Assembly: GCF_004564235.1 (NCBI RefSeq)
Contig: NZ_SOMN01000029.1
Span: forward strand, 1 to 64,000
DNA from: Cohnella luojiensis
Lineage (GTDB): Bacteria > Bacillota > Bacilli > Paenibacillales > Paenibacillaceae
Direction: 5' to 3'
DNA: 64,000 bases
The notes beneath the pieces are model-generated. The model made no database searches. It saw only the letters and a list, made by a program, of their open reading frames with translations, and was not told the DNA's origin. The position numbers and the translations under genes were made by a program. Of the stretch, positions 34,773 to 43,504 are shown one piece after another (position 1 is the stretch's first letter; every line of letters starts with the position of its first letter).

Positions 34773-36017
34773 TTACCAAATTAAAGGAAAAATAAGTGTA
34801 ACTAAAGCTGCCCACAAACCGTAGACCGGCAAATACTTCGTAACGGCATCTTGAAGGGTTGAAGGACCGGTTTTGTTTTGCAGAAAACGCGCATAGGAGA
34901 GCATAATCCAAATCAGATTGGCACAGATCAATACGTTTATGCCTAGAACGGCAAGCCTGTTGGGCGTAATCCCATAAGAAGAAAGCCTGAACACGATGGC
35001 CGATAAAGCTACACCGTCAATGATAAGAGCAAGGGCAATGAGCGCAAAATTAATATAATCGGAAACGTTCGTTTTCTCGTCCGTTCCGCGTTCGGTAATG
35101 GAGAAGATGGTGACGGCCAATATGCTAAGGAGTACCCCGTTGAAGACCAGGAGGAAGTCGCGGTCCAAGAACGGATTTTTTCCGACCCAAATCACCGTTA
35201 CAAGATAGACTGCCAATGTTGCCAGTACAAGCGGACTGAAGATTTTGGCTAGATATGGCGCTATATTCTTAGCAAGTTTAATGTCCCTCGATACCAGGAA
35301 TGCAGCTACGACAGCCAGGGCGGCAGCGCCGAATAACACGACATTTTTAAAATAAAATTCCGAAATGTCCGTACCGACTAATCTAAATAACTGCATCGTT
35401 AATACCGTTAGCACCATTCCGCTTATGGCCATGCTGACGTATAGGATGCCAAATTCTCCGTTAAATTTTAGATAGGCTAATCTTGCACCGCCTTTGTCGT
35501 ATTCATTTCCCGTAAACGCAAGCCCCAACACTACCCATAAGAAAACGGGAAAGTGCAGATAAGCCAAGATAATGCTGTCTTTATAATCTAATGGGAGCAG
35601 ATTAAGATACAATCCGGAGATCAGGAATAACGACGTAAGGGCATAGATCACCTTTTTTGTGGATGGGTTATTGTATACGAAATAGATCGCCATAAAGGGA
35701 AGGATGCCGAAAACCAAGTTAATAGGGGCTATTGCTTCCTGTTCGGTAAAATGAAAAAGGATCCTTGTGCTGATCCCGGCCATGATGGCTAAAAGGCCCA
35801 TGTACCAGAAGTGTCTCCGAAGCAAGGAAGCCTTCTCCGTGTTTTCCGTCTCCTTGAAATGCAGTCTTTCCTGCCAAACGGCAAGAACCTGGGAATCGGG
35901 GTTTTGTTCCCATGCGTAAGCGAACGCCTTTTTGAAAGCTTCGGGTTCTTGTCTAAACATTCGCTCCAGCTCATGAGGATTATCGATGTTATCGGTAATT
36001 AGATTGTTATTGTCCAT
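34773..36017 (-). CDS. DUF4153-like polytopic membrane protein
   Basis: A 414-residue protein. After a soluble N-terminal ~75 residues (DNPHELERMFRQEPEAFKKAFAYAWEQNPDSQVLAVWQERL) about ten membrane segments follow. The layout resembles DUF4153-family membrane proteins, whose function is unknown. It is the last of three genes with an XRE regulator and a DUF2975 protein, 12 bp after the regulator. Confidence 0.65.
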   Translation of the reverse strand: MDNNNLITDNIDNPHELERMFRQEPEAFKKAFAYAWEQNPDSQVLAVWQERLHFKETENTEKASLLRRHFWYMGLLAIMAGISTRILFHFTEQEAIAPINLVFGILPFMAIYFVYNNPSTKKVIYALTSLFLISGLYLNLLPLDYKDSIILAYLHFPVFLWVVLGLAFTGNEYDKGGARLAYLKFNGEFGILYVSMAISGMVLTVLTMQLFRLVGTDISEFYFKNVVLFGAAALAVVAAFLVSRDIKLAKNIAPYLAKIFSPLVLATLAVYLVTVIWVGKNPFLDRDFLLVFNGVLLSILAVTIFSITERGTDEKTNVSDYINFALIALALIIDGVALSAIVFRLSSYGITPNRLAVLGINVLICANLIWIMLSYARFLQNKTGPSTLQDAVTKYLPVYGLWAALVTLIFPLIW

Positions 36018-36029
36018 GGTTATGCCCCC

Positions 36030-36248
36030 CTACGCTTGAGTTTCGTCGCTTTTGTATTCCAGAATATCTCCCGGCTGGCAATCCAAATGCTTGCATATCG
36101 CCTCTAAAGTTGATAATCGAATCGCTTTTGCCTTTGCGTTTTTCAAGATAGACAGATTAGCCATCGTGATTCCGACCCTTTCCGAGAGTTCCGTTACGCT
36201 CATTTTGCGTTTCGCCAACATCACATCGATATTAATGATAATCGCCAT
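36030..36248 (-). CDS. XRE-family (YozG-like) HTH regulator
   Basis: A 72-residue protein that is a single Cro/CI helix-turn-helix (IIINIDVMLAKRKMSVTELSERVGITMANLSILKNAKAKAIRLSTLEAICKHLDCQPGDIL). The ATG at 36248 has GAGGTG at proper distance; a GTG three codons upstream would lie inside that site. It pairs with the DUF2975 gene just before it, as yoaS-yozG do in Bacillus. The targets are unknown; it probably regulates its own operon. Confidence 0.88.
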   Translation of the reverse strand: MAIIINIDVMLAKRKMSVTELSERVGITMANLSILKNAKAKAIRLSTLEAICKHLDCQPGDILEYKSDETQA

Positions 36249-36258
36249 GTTATTCACC

Positions 36259-36741
36259 TCAGACCGTCAAGTCGTTTTCCGATTTGATATCAATAGCTTC
36301 TTGTAAAAGCTTCTGGAGAACGGCGGCAAAAACGGCAATCACCATGGAGGCAAATACGATCACCAATCCGATAACGATGATCCCCGGGGCATCGTCTACT
36401 TCCGCCAAGAGATAGAAGAGCGGCATGCCTGCCGCATATAAGCCGCTGATTGCGATCGCGCAGTTTTTGATATTCTTTAAAGCCCGTACGGATAATTCCG
36501 AGAACGCTTTGTTCTTGTCAATGTAGCTTAAAAGTTGAAGCGCTTGATACAGAGCAAAGTAATAAGGGATCGCCGATGCATACAAATCGATGAACACAAG
36601 AGGTTTCAAGTAAGCCCTTTCCGGATACAATTCCGCTGCATAATTCGCGATCTCAGGCACCAAAAAGACGCACAAAGCAAGTACTGCAATACCAATAACA
36701 AAAACCGCCGCCTTTAGAAAGAAAGTTGTTCTTCGTTTCAT
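36259..36741 (-). CDS. DUF2975 (YoaS-like) membrane protein
   Basis: A 160-residue protein with four membrane segments (FLKAAVFVIGIAVLALCVFLVPEI, LVFIDLYASAIPYYFALYQALQLL, IAISGLYAAGMPLFYLL, IIVIGLVIVFASMVIAVFAAVLQKLLQEA). The start at 36741 follows GTGAGGGG; a GTG at 36756 is less likely. DUF2975 proteins are typically encoded just upstream of a YozG-type regulator, as here, and may be sensor partners of it; that role is inferred. Confidence 0.85.
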   Translation of the reverse strand: MKRRTTFFLKAAVFVIGIAVLALCVFLVPEIANYAAELYPERAYLKPLVFIDLYASAIPYYFALYQALQLLSYIDKNKAFSELSVRALKNIKNCAIAISGLYAAGMPLFYLLAEVDDAPGIIVIGLVIVFASMVIAVFAAVLQKLLQEAIDIKSENDLTV

Positions 36742-36837
36742 AACAAAGCCCCTCACTTAGGTTTGGATTGATTTGATTTGATTTTAACATATTTTTATTG
36801 TTTTTCAATAAATTTATGATGATATTAGATATTTTTT

Positions 36838-36992
36838 TGTTGCTTAGCTTCGGGGCATAAAAAATACATCACCCCAGGGAATGGCCCCCAGTGCGATGTA
36901 TTCCAAACACACATACTGCTATACAACTTAAGCCTTCTCTTCGTCCCCAAGCTCCACCGGATTCCCCTCATAACTAATCCAGTCGCTTCAGC
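36838..36992 (-). repeat. Sulfurtransferase-3'-end repeat (copy 5)
   Basis: On the minus strand it has G-stop-SDWISYEGNPVELGDEEKA then a stop, where the conserved Trp is now TGA, so this copy is decayed. The hairpin arms are AATACATC (36863-36870) and GATGTATT (36895-36902). It ends with a TGTTG..CTTCGG boundary like that of copy 9. Confidence 0.75.
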
Positions 36993-37420
36993 CGTCGTAT
37001 GCCTTTCGGGAAGCATGCAGAAGGTACATCGGGATGCGCCAGAAATGCCGATCCGGGGGCATTATTTGTCGTTGCTCCGTCAGCTTCATTTTGCCAACGT
37101 GGCGGTAATCGACGGGGCGTCACTTTCCTCCGGGGAGCGCCATGATCTTGACGATGAAGCGTCAGCGCCATTGATTCGTCGATCGGAGAAAGCGACGGAG
37201 CATACAATCCCAGGTTACACCCGAATGCCGATTTTACTATGCCGTACCGGGTTCCCTCTTGCGCAGCAAAAGGCGGCACCGCACAGCAACTGGTGGCGGC
37301 AAAGCGCCAACCCCTTTCACCTCCTCACCAGCGAGAACCAACAAGGCCACATTAGCTCAGTAATCGGCGTTCTGATTACTCTCGCTATTTGATCGAACAA
37401 TCGCTTAAATACTATCCCCT
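36993..37420. other. Short interval between two repeats, no supported gene
   Basis: The stretch has a GC-rich, coding-like texture on the minus strand but no frame with a start, a ribosome binding site and a recognised domain. It is probably decayed DNA from an old cassette. Open frames of 100-125 codons on both strands have no family resemblance that I can see. Confidence 0.4.
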
Positions 37421-37485
37421 TTCCGCTCTTCTTCGTGGCCAGTGGCAATAAGATTCTCATCGTACGAAATCCAATTTCACCAACT
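37421..37485 (-). repeat. Sulfurtransferase-3'-end repeat, decayed core (copy 4)
   Basis: On the minus strand it reads SW-stop-NWISYDENLIATGHEEER, clearly the same C-terminus with point mutations. Hairpin and boundary motif are not found. It lies directly after the stop of the ABC-3C ATPase gene. Confidence 0.6.
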
Positions 37486-37492
37486 AAAAGAT

Positions 37493-39289
37493 TTAAAATC
37501 GCTTACTGAAAAGTCTTCCAAGATCATCCGGTCTATCATCCAAAACTAAAGCAATTTCTGTTTCCTCAAATTGAATTGTTTGGTTATTCGAGTCGCGTGG
37601 AATATCATCAGTTAAAGCTGTGAAGATATACTGAATATCATATTTTTTGGAAACATGTCTCACAGCTTGTAAGTATTTAATTTTTCTCATGTCGGACATT
37701 GATTCGAACGTACCATCATGATATACAAAATGATAAAAATTTGACTTTGAATATGTCATTAAAACGGCTAAATCGAAACATACACAAAGCATTTTTTTAT
37801 ACGAATAGCCATCCGACTGTGAAGTTATCTTGGTTTCATCAACATTTACAAACTCTGCATGAAAATCTGGATTTTTCTCCTTATTGACATTGAAATAAAT
37901 TATTGAAGATTCATTAAGTATGTATTGTACAAGTTCACGAAAGAAATTTTTTATTTTGATATAGGTTTGATTAGGCTCTTCAAGGTGCACAAGAAGCTTT
38001 TCGGTTGCTGCTTCATAGTCTTTTTTTAATTTATCAAGGTTTTTATTAATAGTTTTAATAATATCAATATGCTCTAACTTATTTAATAATTGATTTATTT
38101 CAACATCAATTTCGATTATTTGTTGTTGATATTTTTTATACTTTGTAAAAGAATCCTCTTCTTGAAGCGCTGAGAGTTTCTCCATCCTCTGTTCATTATA
38201 TTTTTTTAGATTTTCTCTGACCTTTTCTAACTCGTCATTTTTCTTTAAGAGAGTGCTTTCTTGATATTTATTCCTCTCTTGAGTTATAACTTGGTTGAAC
38301 TCAACTAACTGTTCATATTTTTTCTTCACTTGGTTGGGAAAATAAATATTAACTTCAGATAGGATTTTTTCAATTTTATCTAGATCAAACATAAGCTTTC
38401 TTGAAAGCGCGTCTTTAATCTTAGTTATTTCAAAGGTTAGCCTATATTCTATTGAATTTAAACGGCTTATCTCTGATTCTATCTCTTCAACTAAGCTTCT
38501 GTTTATCTCTCTCTCTGTCTTATAGAAATCAAAAGAGTTAATTTGCTCTTCAATTTTTTGTTTATCAGTTATTTTTGCATCAATTAATGAATTAATTACA
38601 TCGCTTTCAAAATCAGTAACTGAAAGTTCTAATTTCATTTTTTTCAAATATTCTTTTGTTACTTCAATTTGATTAAAAAGAGCAAGCTTATTTCCAAGAA
38701 GATTTCCCTTGAAACCAATTAAGTCCAATAAAGCAGGCTTCCAATCAATTAATTTCCCACTATATTTGCGAAGTTTGAATACTTCATCATAATCATACTG
38801 CGTTCTTAGAAAGTATCCCAAAAGCTTTCTAAGATCATATTTCTCATGAAACTCTAAACTAAAAAATTCAGTTACAATATGTCTAGGATTTTCACTCTTC
38901 TCAGTAGCATTCAATGCTAAATTTTCATAATCCCAATACAGGTTCTCTTTGTAGTTTTGGTTTGGCCTTTCATGAAACTTGATACAAATTTTTGTGTTAT
39001 TTTCAACAGCTCGCCTTATGGTTACAAAGTTGTTATCATCTTTTTTAAGCTCTATAAAAAAAATGAAATCAATAAAAAGTTCATAATTCTTAAACAAAAA
39101 AAGATTATCTGATTTACCTTTAAGTAAACAAAAATCGATTAAAGAAATTAATGTAGATTTCCCCAAGTTATGTGAATCTGTTTCTGTATTCTTTTTATCC
39201 TTCACTTCCCCGAGAATGATATTGAGATGTTCATTAAAATGGACATCCTTAAATTCTTTCTTATTTGAATATATTTGCACTATTTTCAT
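37493..39289 (-). CDS. DUF2326-type ATPase of an ABC-three-component (ABC-3C) system
   Basis: A 598-residue SMC/RecN-like ATPase. The N-terminus has IVQIYSNKK...LNIILGEVKD and Walker A HNLGKSTLISLIDFCLL. Residues ~220-425 form a coiled coil. The C-terminal half carries the DUF2326 block SDGYSYKKMLCVCFDLAVLMTYSKSNFYHFVYHDG and HVSKKYDIQYIFTALTDD. Such ATPases are the core of ABC-3C conflict systems, thought to sense invasive DNA and act with small partner proteins. Its start overlaps the preceding gene by 4 bp. Base composition is far more AT-rich than the flanks, suggesting transfer. Confidence 0.85.
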   Translation of the reverse strand: MKIVQIYSNKKEFKDVHFNEHLNIILGEVKDKKNTETDSHNLGKSTLISLIDFCLLKGKSDNLFLFKNYELFIDFIFFIELKKDDNNFVTIRRAVENNTKICIKFHERPNQNYKENLYWDYENLALNATEKSENPRHIVTEFFSLEFHEKYDLRKLLGYFLRTQYDYDEVFKLRKYSGKLIDWKPALLDLIGFKGNLLGNKLALFNQIEVTKEYLKKMKLELSVTDFESDVINSLIDAKITDKQKIEEQINSFDFYKTEREINRSLVEEIESEISRLNSIEYRLTFEITKIKDALSRKLMFDLDKIEKILSEVNIYFPNQVKKKYEQLVEFNQVITQERNKYQESTLLKKNDELEKVRENLKKYNEQRMEKLSALQEEDSFTKYKKYQQQIIEIDVEINQLLNKLEHIDIIKTINKNLDKLKKDYEAATEKLLVHLEEPNQTYIKIKNFFRELVQYILNESSIIYFNVNKEKNPDFHAEFVNVDETKITSQSDGYSYKKMLCVCFDLAVLMTYSKSNFYHFVYHDGTFESMSDMRKIKYLQAVRHVSKKYDIQYIFTALTDDIPRDSNNQTIQFEETEIALVLDDRPDDLGRLFSKRF

Positions 39290-39522
39290 GGAATCAGCTC
39301 CAGTGTGTCGCTCTGAATACTGTAATCTAACTTATCAAGTAAATATAAAAAGTTAATCGCCGGAAGAAATATTTCATCTGTCGCATCTCCAAATTCCTTT
39401 TCTAAAATGTTAAATAAATCGATATACTCCATTTTTCTCATTTTCATTAACTCTTCTAATATTCTTGTGCTAATTCTTAATACACTATGATCAAGGTCTA
39501 GATATTTATGAGGCTTTAGCAT
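39286..39522 (-). CDS. Small middle component of the ABC-3C system (MC6-like)
   Basis: A 78-residue helical protein (LDLDHSVLRISTRILEELMKMRKMEYIDLFNILEKEFG...FLPAINFLYLLDKLDYSIQSDTLELI). The winged-helix-like pattern with FLYLLDKL and a final DTLEL strand fits the ABC-3C middle-component families, usually a link between ATPase and effector. It overlaps both neighbours (4 and 7 bp), so the three are translated together. Confidence 0.75.
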   Translation of the reverse strand: MLKPHKYLDLDHSVLRISTRILEELMKMRKMEYIDLFNILEKEFGDATDEIFLPAINFLYLLDKLDYSIQSDTLELIP

Positions 39523-40040
39523 TCCCCACCTTCTCCTATATCACATTTCCAATACATATAATGAAGCATTACCCAAATTAATCTCCTATCAGTCTTAAGT
39601 TCTGCTTTGTTATTTGTCAGAATAAAGTTGTAAAGACATTCAAAGATATAATCAAATTTTTTGAACTCATCTCTACGGATTGTAATTATCTGATTTAACT
39701 CAAAAATAGTATCTTCATACATTTTTAATAAAGTCGAATTACGAGGTGCTTTTAAAAAATCTTCGATTTGTTGAAAATAACACATGCTCCCATTGATAAT
39801 TGACTCAAAGTATTCCTGTGATAACAGATTAATTTGATTTTTCACTTCAGCCTTAATTCTATTAACTTCATCCGTTACTTCTACTTTATGTTTTGCAACT
39901 TGAGAAAACTTCAAGATAACTTCCTTTATGTCTTCATCGAAGAATCTTAAGGGAATATTCGTTTCCTGAAAAGTTAGATTTATATCTCCGCCAGCGGTGA
40001 TGTTTCCGTTTCCATCAATGTTTATTTTATTTCTTAACAT
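39516..40040 (-). CDS. ABC-3C system effector/CTD component
   Basis: A 174-residue protein. It begins NKINIDGNGNITAGGDINLTF, a short glycine-rich beta motif found at the start of several conflict-system proteins. The remainder is helical (VTDEVNRIKAEVKNQINLLSQEYFESIINGSMCYFQQIEDF...RRLIWVMLHYMYWKCDIGEGG). Position and length match the ABC-3C C-terminal-domain component. No nuclease or other catalytic motif is visible, so the effector activity is unknown. Its ATG lies within the end of the preceding small gene. Confidence 0.65.
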   Translation of the reverse strand: MLRNKINIDGNGNITAGGDINLTFQETNIPLRFFDEDIKEVILKFSQVAKHKVEVTDEVNRIKAEVKNQINLLSQEYFESIINGSMCYFQQIEDFLKAPRNSTLLKMYEDTIFELNQIITIRRDEFKKFDYIFECLYNFILTNNKAELKTDRRLIWVMLHYMYWKCDIGEGGEC

Positions 40041-40185
40041 TTATACTTCCACCTGCTGTAATATTACCCTCACCTCTAACTTTTATAGTTGTTTTCATCT
40101 TTTTAACTTCTTTTATTGAATAAAAACTAATTGCAAGTGAGCTAATTGAAATTAGACTAAGAGCTAGTTCAAAAGTAATACCCAT
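40027..40185 (-). CDS. Small membrane protein with GNITAGG motif, first gene of the ABC-3C operon
   Basis: A 52-residue protein: one membrane helix (ITFELALSLISISSLAISFY), a basic stretch (KEVKKMKTT), then IKVRGEGNITAGGSINV. That tail is the same motif that starts the next protein (GNGNITAGGDIN). The two genes overlap by 14 bp in different frames. It probably tethers or pairs with the next protein at the membrane through the shared motif. I know of no named family. Confidence 0.55.
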   Translation of the reverse strand: MGITFELALSLISISSLAISFYSIKEVKKMKTTIKVRGEGNITAGGSINVKK

Positions 40186-40352
40186 TGAATATACCCCCAA
40201 AATTTGACATAGGAATAATATACCATGAATATTTAGTGTTGTGCTTGATAGTTTCTATAAATATTGAATTCGTATTGAATCAACTAAGTGAGTGACTTAA
40301 CTGTTTCTTCAAAGAATTTATTTATTTTCTTACAAATCCTGTGTTGTTTTCG

Positions 40353-40501
40353 AGTTGACCAAGACCATAAAAAACAGAGCATAGTTGTTTAACTCACCCT
40401 GCTCTGTTTTATGCAATATTACATAGCTTTATCTCTTACAATTGTTCCTCTTCTCCCACCGCAACCGGATTCCTCTCATAACTAATCCAATCACTCCAGC
40501 T
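40353..40501 (-). repeat. Sulfurtransferase-3'-end repeat (copy 3, complete)
   Basis: On the minus strand it reads SWSDWISYERNPVAVGEEEQL then a stop (core 40483-40501). The hairpin arms are AAAACAGAGCA (40371-40381) and TGCTCTGTTTT (40400-40410): both arms differ from the common AATACAGAGCA form in a compensating way. It ends at GTTGACC. The reading frame is intact without any gene attached. Confidence 0.85.
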
Positions 40502-40759
40502 TGAGTTATTTTCAAAAGTTTATTGTCATTTATGAATAAAATTCTTTACATTTGAATTGAGACTAACTATTGCATTATTTGTTTTTCCATTAAACAAAAG
40601 AGAAGCAAGAAATATTTCGTCATTTCAAATGCGCTGATCAAAATTAAAAAAATTTTCTCATAAGATGGTATTTTTCGTTGAAATTGAGGTATTATTAAGT
40701 TGTGGGTGATTTTTTCACCTATAAATAAAATATTTCTAATGAATAGGGGTGTTTCACCC
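40502..40759. other. AT-rich leader of the AAA/RloB operon
   Basis: An AT-rich stretch between repeat copy 3 and the AAA ATPase start. It must hold the promoter of that operon. Several TATAAT-like hexamers exist (for example TATAAATAAAATATT at 40720), but none can be chosen with confidence. Confidence 0.4.
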
Positions 40760-42130
40760 ATGTTAATGAGATTTAATGTGAAAAATTTTCTTTCGTTCTT
40801 TGAAGAACAAGAATTCACAATGATTCCAGGCACTGTGAGAAATAAAGAAGAACATTTGCTAAAAGGTAAAAATATCAACCTTCTAAGACTTGCAACGATA
40901 TATGGACCTAATGCGGCTGGCAAATCCAACCTCATTAAAGCGCTTAGCTTTTCAAAAAATGTTATTCAAAAAGGAATACTACCTTCTTCAAAGAATAAAT
41001 TTTTTAGACTTAATAACGATGCCCCAACGCTTCCAACAACATTTGAATATGAATTTAATATTGGAGACAGCTATTTTGCATATGGATTTAGTCTGATACT
41101 GGCAGAAAGCAAGTTTACTGGGGAATGGCTTTATGAATTAAAGACATCTGGTGAATCACTTATTTATGAAAGAAACTTAACATTAACAGAATTCAATCAT
41201 AATCTAATATTTGAAAACGAAGACAGCCAAACAAGATTTAGAATATATTCTGAAGATATAATATCTAATAGTAAGGTTCTTTTTTTAAGTGAGATTAATA
41301 GAAATAAGGAAGATGTTTTTAAAAAGTTTAAAGAATTTAAGATATTTAGTGAGATCTACAACTGGTTTGATAAAACTTTAGATATAAATTTCCCAGATAA
41401 GCCGATAAGTAGCACAGAGTTCTTTTTAGAGAATGATAGAAATAATAACGATAAATTATTTAAGTTGCTTGAAAGTCTTGGTACTGGTATTACGGAATTT
41501 AAGCTCGTTGATACTTCACTAGATGAACTTAATAGGGTTTTTCCATCTAAATTGATTAAAGACATCGAAGAAGAGTTAATTGGAGATGAAGATTCTGAAG
41601 GAGTTGTCCACTTAAGGTCACAAAACAATCTACACTTGATTACCTTAGATACCGAAAAAAACTTAGATATTAAAACAATGCATTTTTCACATGGCTTATA
41701 TGGTGGCGGTGGTGATTTCACTTTAGGAGAAGAATCCGATGGAACCAAAAGATTACTAGACCTGCTTGAAATTCTTATTGGTGAAGAGGATAAAGTTTAT
41801 ATAATAGATGAAATTGATAGAAGCCTGCATCCCAACTTGACATATCAATTCATACATTTATTTTTAGAAATATTAAAAGATAAAAAAATACAGTTAATCG
41901 TAACAACTCATGAAGATAGAATTCTGGATCTTGACTTATTAAGAAGAGATGAAATTTGGTTTGTAGAGAAATCTGAGAATGGAAGTTCAGAGCTTTATTC
42001 TCTCGAGAAATATAAAACTCGTTTTGATAAAAAAATCATTAATTCCTACCTTGATGGTAGATATGGAGCCGTTCCAAAGTTTAAGAACGTTGCCTTTTTA
42101 AACAACCTTGATGATATTGGGGATGAATAA
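40760..42130 (+). CDS. AAA-family ATPase (AAA_15/21), AbiLi-like
   Basis: A 456-residue ATPase from the ATG at 40760, which has GGGGTG nearby; a GTG at 40700 is an alternative. It has RFNVKNFLSFFEEQEFTMIPG, Walker A GPNAAGKSNLIKAL, a signature-like LGEESDGTKRLLDLLEIL and Walker B VYIIDEIDRSLHPNLTYQFIHLFL, then IQLIVTTHEDRILD. This is the RloA/AbiLi type of ATPase in phage-defence pairs. The following RloB-like gene is only 3 bp away. Base composition is AT-rich like the ABC-3C operon. Confidence 0.87.
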   Translation: MLMRFNVKNFLSFFEEQEFTMIPGTVRNKEEHLLKGKNINLLRLATIYGPNAAGKSNLIKALSFSKNVIQKGILPSSKNKFFRLNNDAPTLPTTFEYEFNIGDSYFAYGFSLILAESKFTGEWLYELKTSGESLIYERNLTLTEFNHNLIFENEDSQTRFRIYSEDIISNSKVLFLSEINRNKEDVFKKFKEFKIFSEIYNWFDKTLDINFPDKPISSTEFFLENDRNNNDKLFKLLESLGTGITEFKLVDTSLDELNRVFPSKLIKDIEEELIGDEDSEGVVHLRSQNNLHLITLDTEKNLDIKTMHFSHGLYGGGGDFTLGEESDGTKRLLDLLEILIGEEDKVYIIDEIDRSLHPNLTYQFIHLFLEILKDKKIQLIVTTHEDRILDLDLLRRDEIWFVEKSENGSSELYSLEKYKTRFDKKIINSYLDGRYGAVPKFKNVAFLNNLDDIGDE

Positions 42131-42133
42131 CCA

Positions 42134-43036
42134 TTGAGTTTACGAGTCTCTAAAACTTTTGGGAGTAGAGGGCCGTCCCAAACTGAATATCCAAAAAAGA
42201 AATTCATCTTTGTTTTTGAAGGAGAAAAGACAGAAAAACAGTACTTTGAGGGTTTGTTCAATAATAGAGATGAGTTAGGTATTAAAGATATTCTACATGT
42301 AAAAACTTTGGAGAGAGATGACGGTAGCTTTTCTAATCAAAAAAAAATAGTTGAAGAATTACATTTATCATTAAAAGAAGTTTCACGTATAAAAGAATCA
42401 AAAGAAGAGTTACTTATGTTTATTAATTCAATAATAGAGAAATATGATTTATCACAATTCGATGATTTCACTTCTTCAATTGAAAGTGCTATAAATGGAG
42501 AAGAAATCGACTATCATCTGTCCGAAGTTGTGGCTACTATTGAAGAATTAGAAATAAAGAGCCTGGAATTAAGTGTCTTTATTGATAAACTAAAAACATT
42601 AAAAGATTTGCTAGATTTTGATGAAAACTATGACTCTGTTTGTATAATAATTGACAGAGATCAACAGAGTTTCAAAGAAGGTCAGTATGATGAAGTTATT
42701 AAAATCTGCCATGAAAATAACTACAAGTTAGGAATCACCAATCCATCATTTGAATTTTGGTTATTACTTCACACTACTGACTGTTCAGAGTTCAATGCAG
42801 CAGAGTTATTAAAAAATAAAAGAATATCACGAAATAGAAGATATGTAGAGACACTTTTGGTAGACAAGTTAGGTTCTTATCGTAAGAATAATATTCAATT
42901 TGATATTTTCAAACCAAATATTATGATTGCTATTGAAAGAGCAAAACTCCATTGTGAGGACCCTGCTACTTTAAAAAACAATTTAGGTAGCAGTGTCGGA
43001 AATCTTATAAACAACTTACTAAATACCTACAAATAA
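42134..43036 (+). CDS. RloB-domain protein, AbiLii-like
   Basis: A 300-residue protein with a TTG start. The RloB family signature is present: KFIFVFEGEKTEKQYFEGLF near the N-terminus, VCIIIDRDQQSF in the middle, and KLGITNPSFEFWLLLHTT. These acidic positions resemble a Toprim-type metal site, so it may be the nuclease or effector of the pair. AAA_21 ATPase plus RloB is the composition of the AbiL abortive-infection system. The pair fills one interval between two repeat copies. Confidence 0.85.
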   Translation: MSLRVSKTFGSRGPSQTEYPKKKFIFVFEGEKTEKQYFEGLFNNRDELGIKDILHVKTLERDDGSFSNQKKIVEELHLSLKEVSRIKESKEELLMFINSIIEKYDLSQFDDFTSSIESAINGEEIDYHLSEVVATIEELEIKSLELSVFIDKLKTLKDLLDFDENYDSVCIIIDRDQQSFKEGQYDEVIKICHENNYKLGITNPSFEFWLLLHTTDCSEFNAAELLKNKRISRNRRYVETLLVDKLGSYRKNNIQFDIFKPNIMIAIERAKLHCEDPATLKNNLGSSVGNLINNLLNTYK

Positions 43037-43075
43037 TCAAATGAGTTCAAATGTTATGAAAATGACTATTAACCT

Positions 43076-43131
43076 AATAAAGAGAAAGTAAAAACCCACT
43101 CCTAGGCTGCTTCGCCGACGGTGGGTTTTTA
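43076..43131 (+). pseudogene. 3' remnant of a holin-like toxin cassette with terminator
   Basis: AAGAGAAAG and the stop codon, followed by AAAACCCAC...GTGGGTTTTTA, match the end and terminator of the small toxin gene at 9493-9625 over about 20 consecutive bases. The toxin's membrane-helix codons are absent. The hairpin probably now serves as the terminator of the AAA/RloB operon. Confidence 0.65.
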
Positions 43132-43186
43132 TTCCATAATTAAAATACATATTTTACCTGATGTAACTCATCTCACTCGCTTAGGT

Positions 43187-43307
43187 TGTTGACTTCAATC
43201 AGAGCCTATTCTTTCGTCCATTCAGAGGAAGAAAATTGTTTACTTCCAACGTCATTCTTTCCCCGTCACACCGGATTCCCCTCAGAACTAATCCAATCGC
43301 TCGAACT
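43187..43307 (-). repeat. Sulfurtransferase-3'-end repeat (copy 2)
   Basis: On the minus strand the core reads DWISSEGNPV then a stop (43289-43307) with small changes in the core (TCGAACT for TCCAGCT). It ends with TGTTGACTTC on the plus strand (43187-43196). No hairpin is left. Confidence 0.7.
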
Positions 43308-43504
43308 AAAGAAAATAATTTATGATGAGGTTCAGCTTAATAATCCTTAACTCTAAATATTGACTTCTTGTTGAATTGCCCAAAACAAACTTCAATTGTT
43401 GATTCAATGTACATCTTTGATCGAGGAACATTTGGGTTGAGGTACTACTCAAAGTATGAGAACTTACTCTTAAAGATAATAATGTAAACACCTTCTGAAT
43501 CTAA

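Noticed and set aside
37015..37392. A 125-codon frame between repeat copies 4 and 5
   Set aside because: No family resemblance, no ribosome binding site, and open frames on both strands; more likely decayed DNA.
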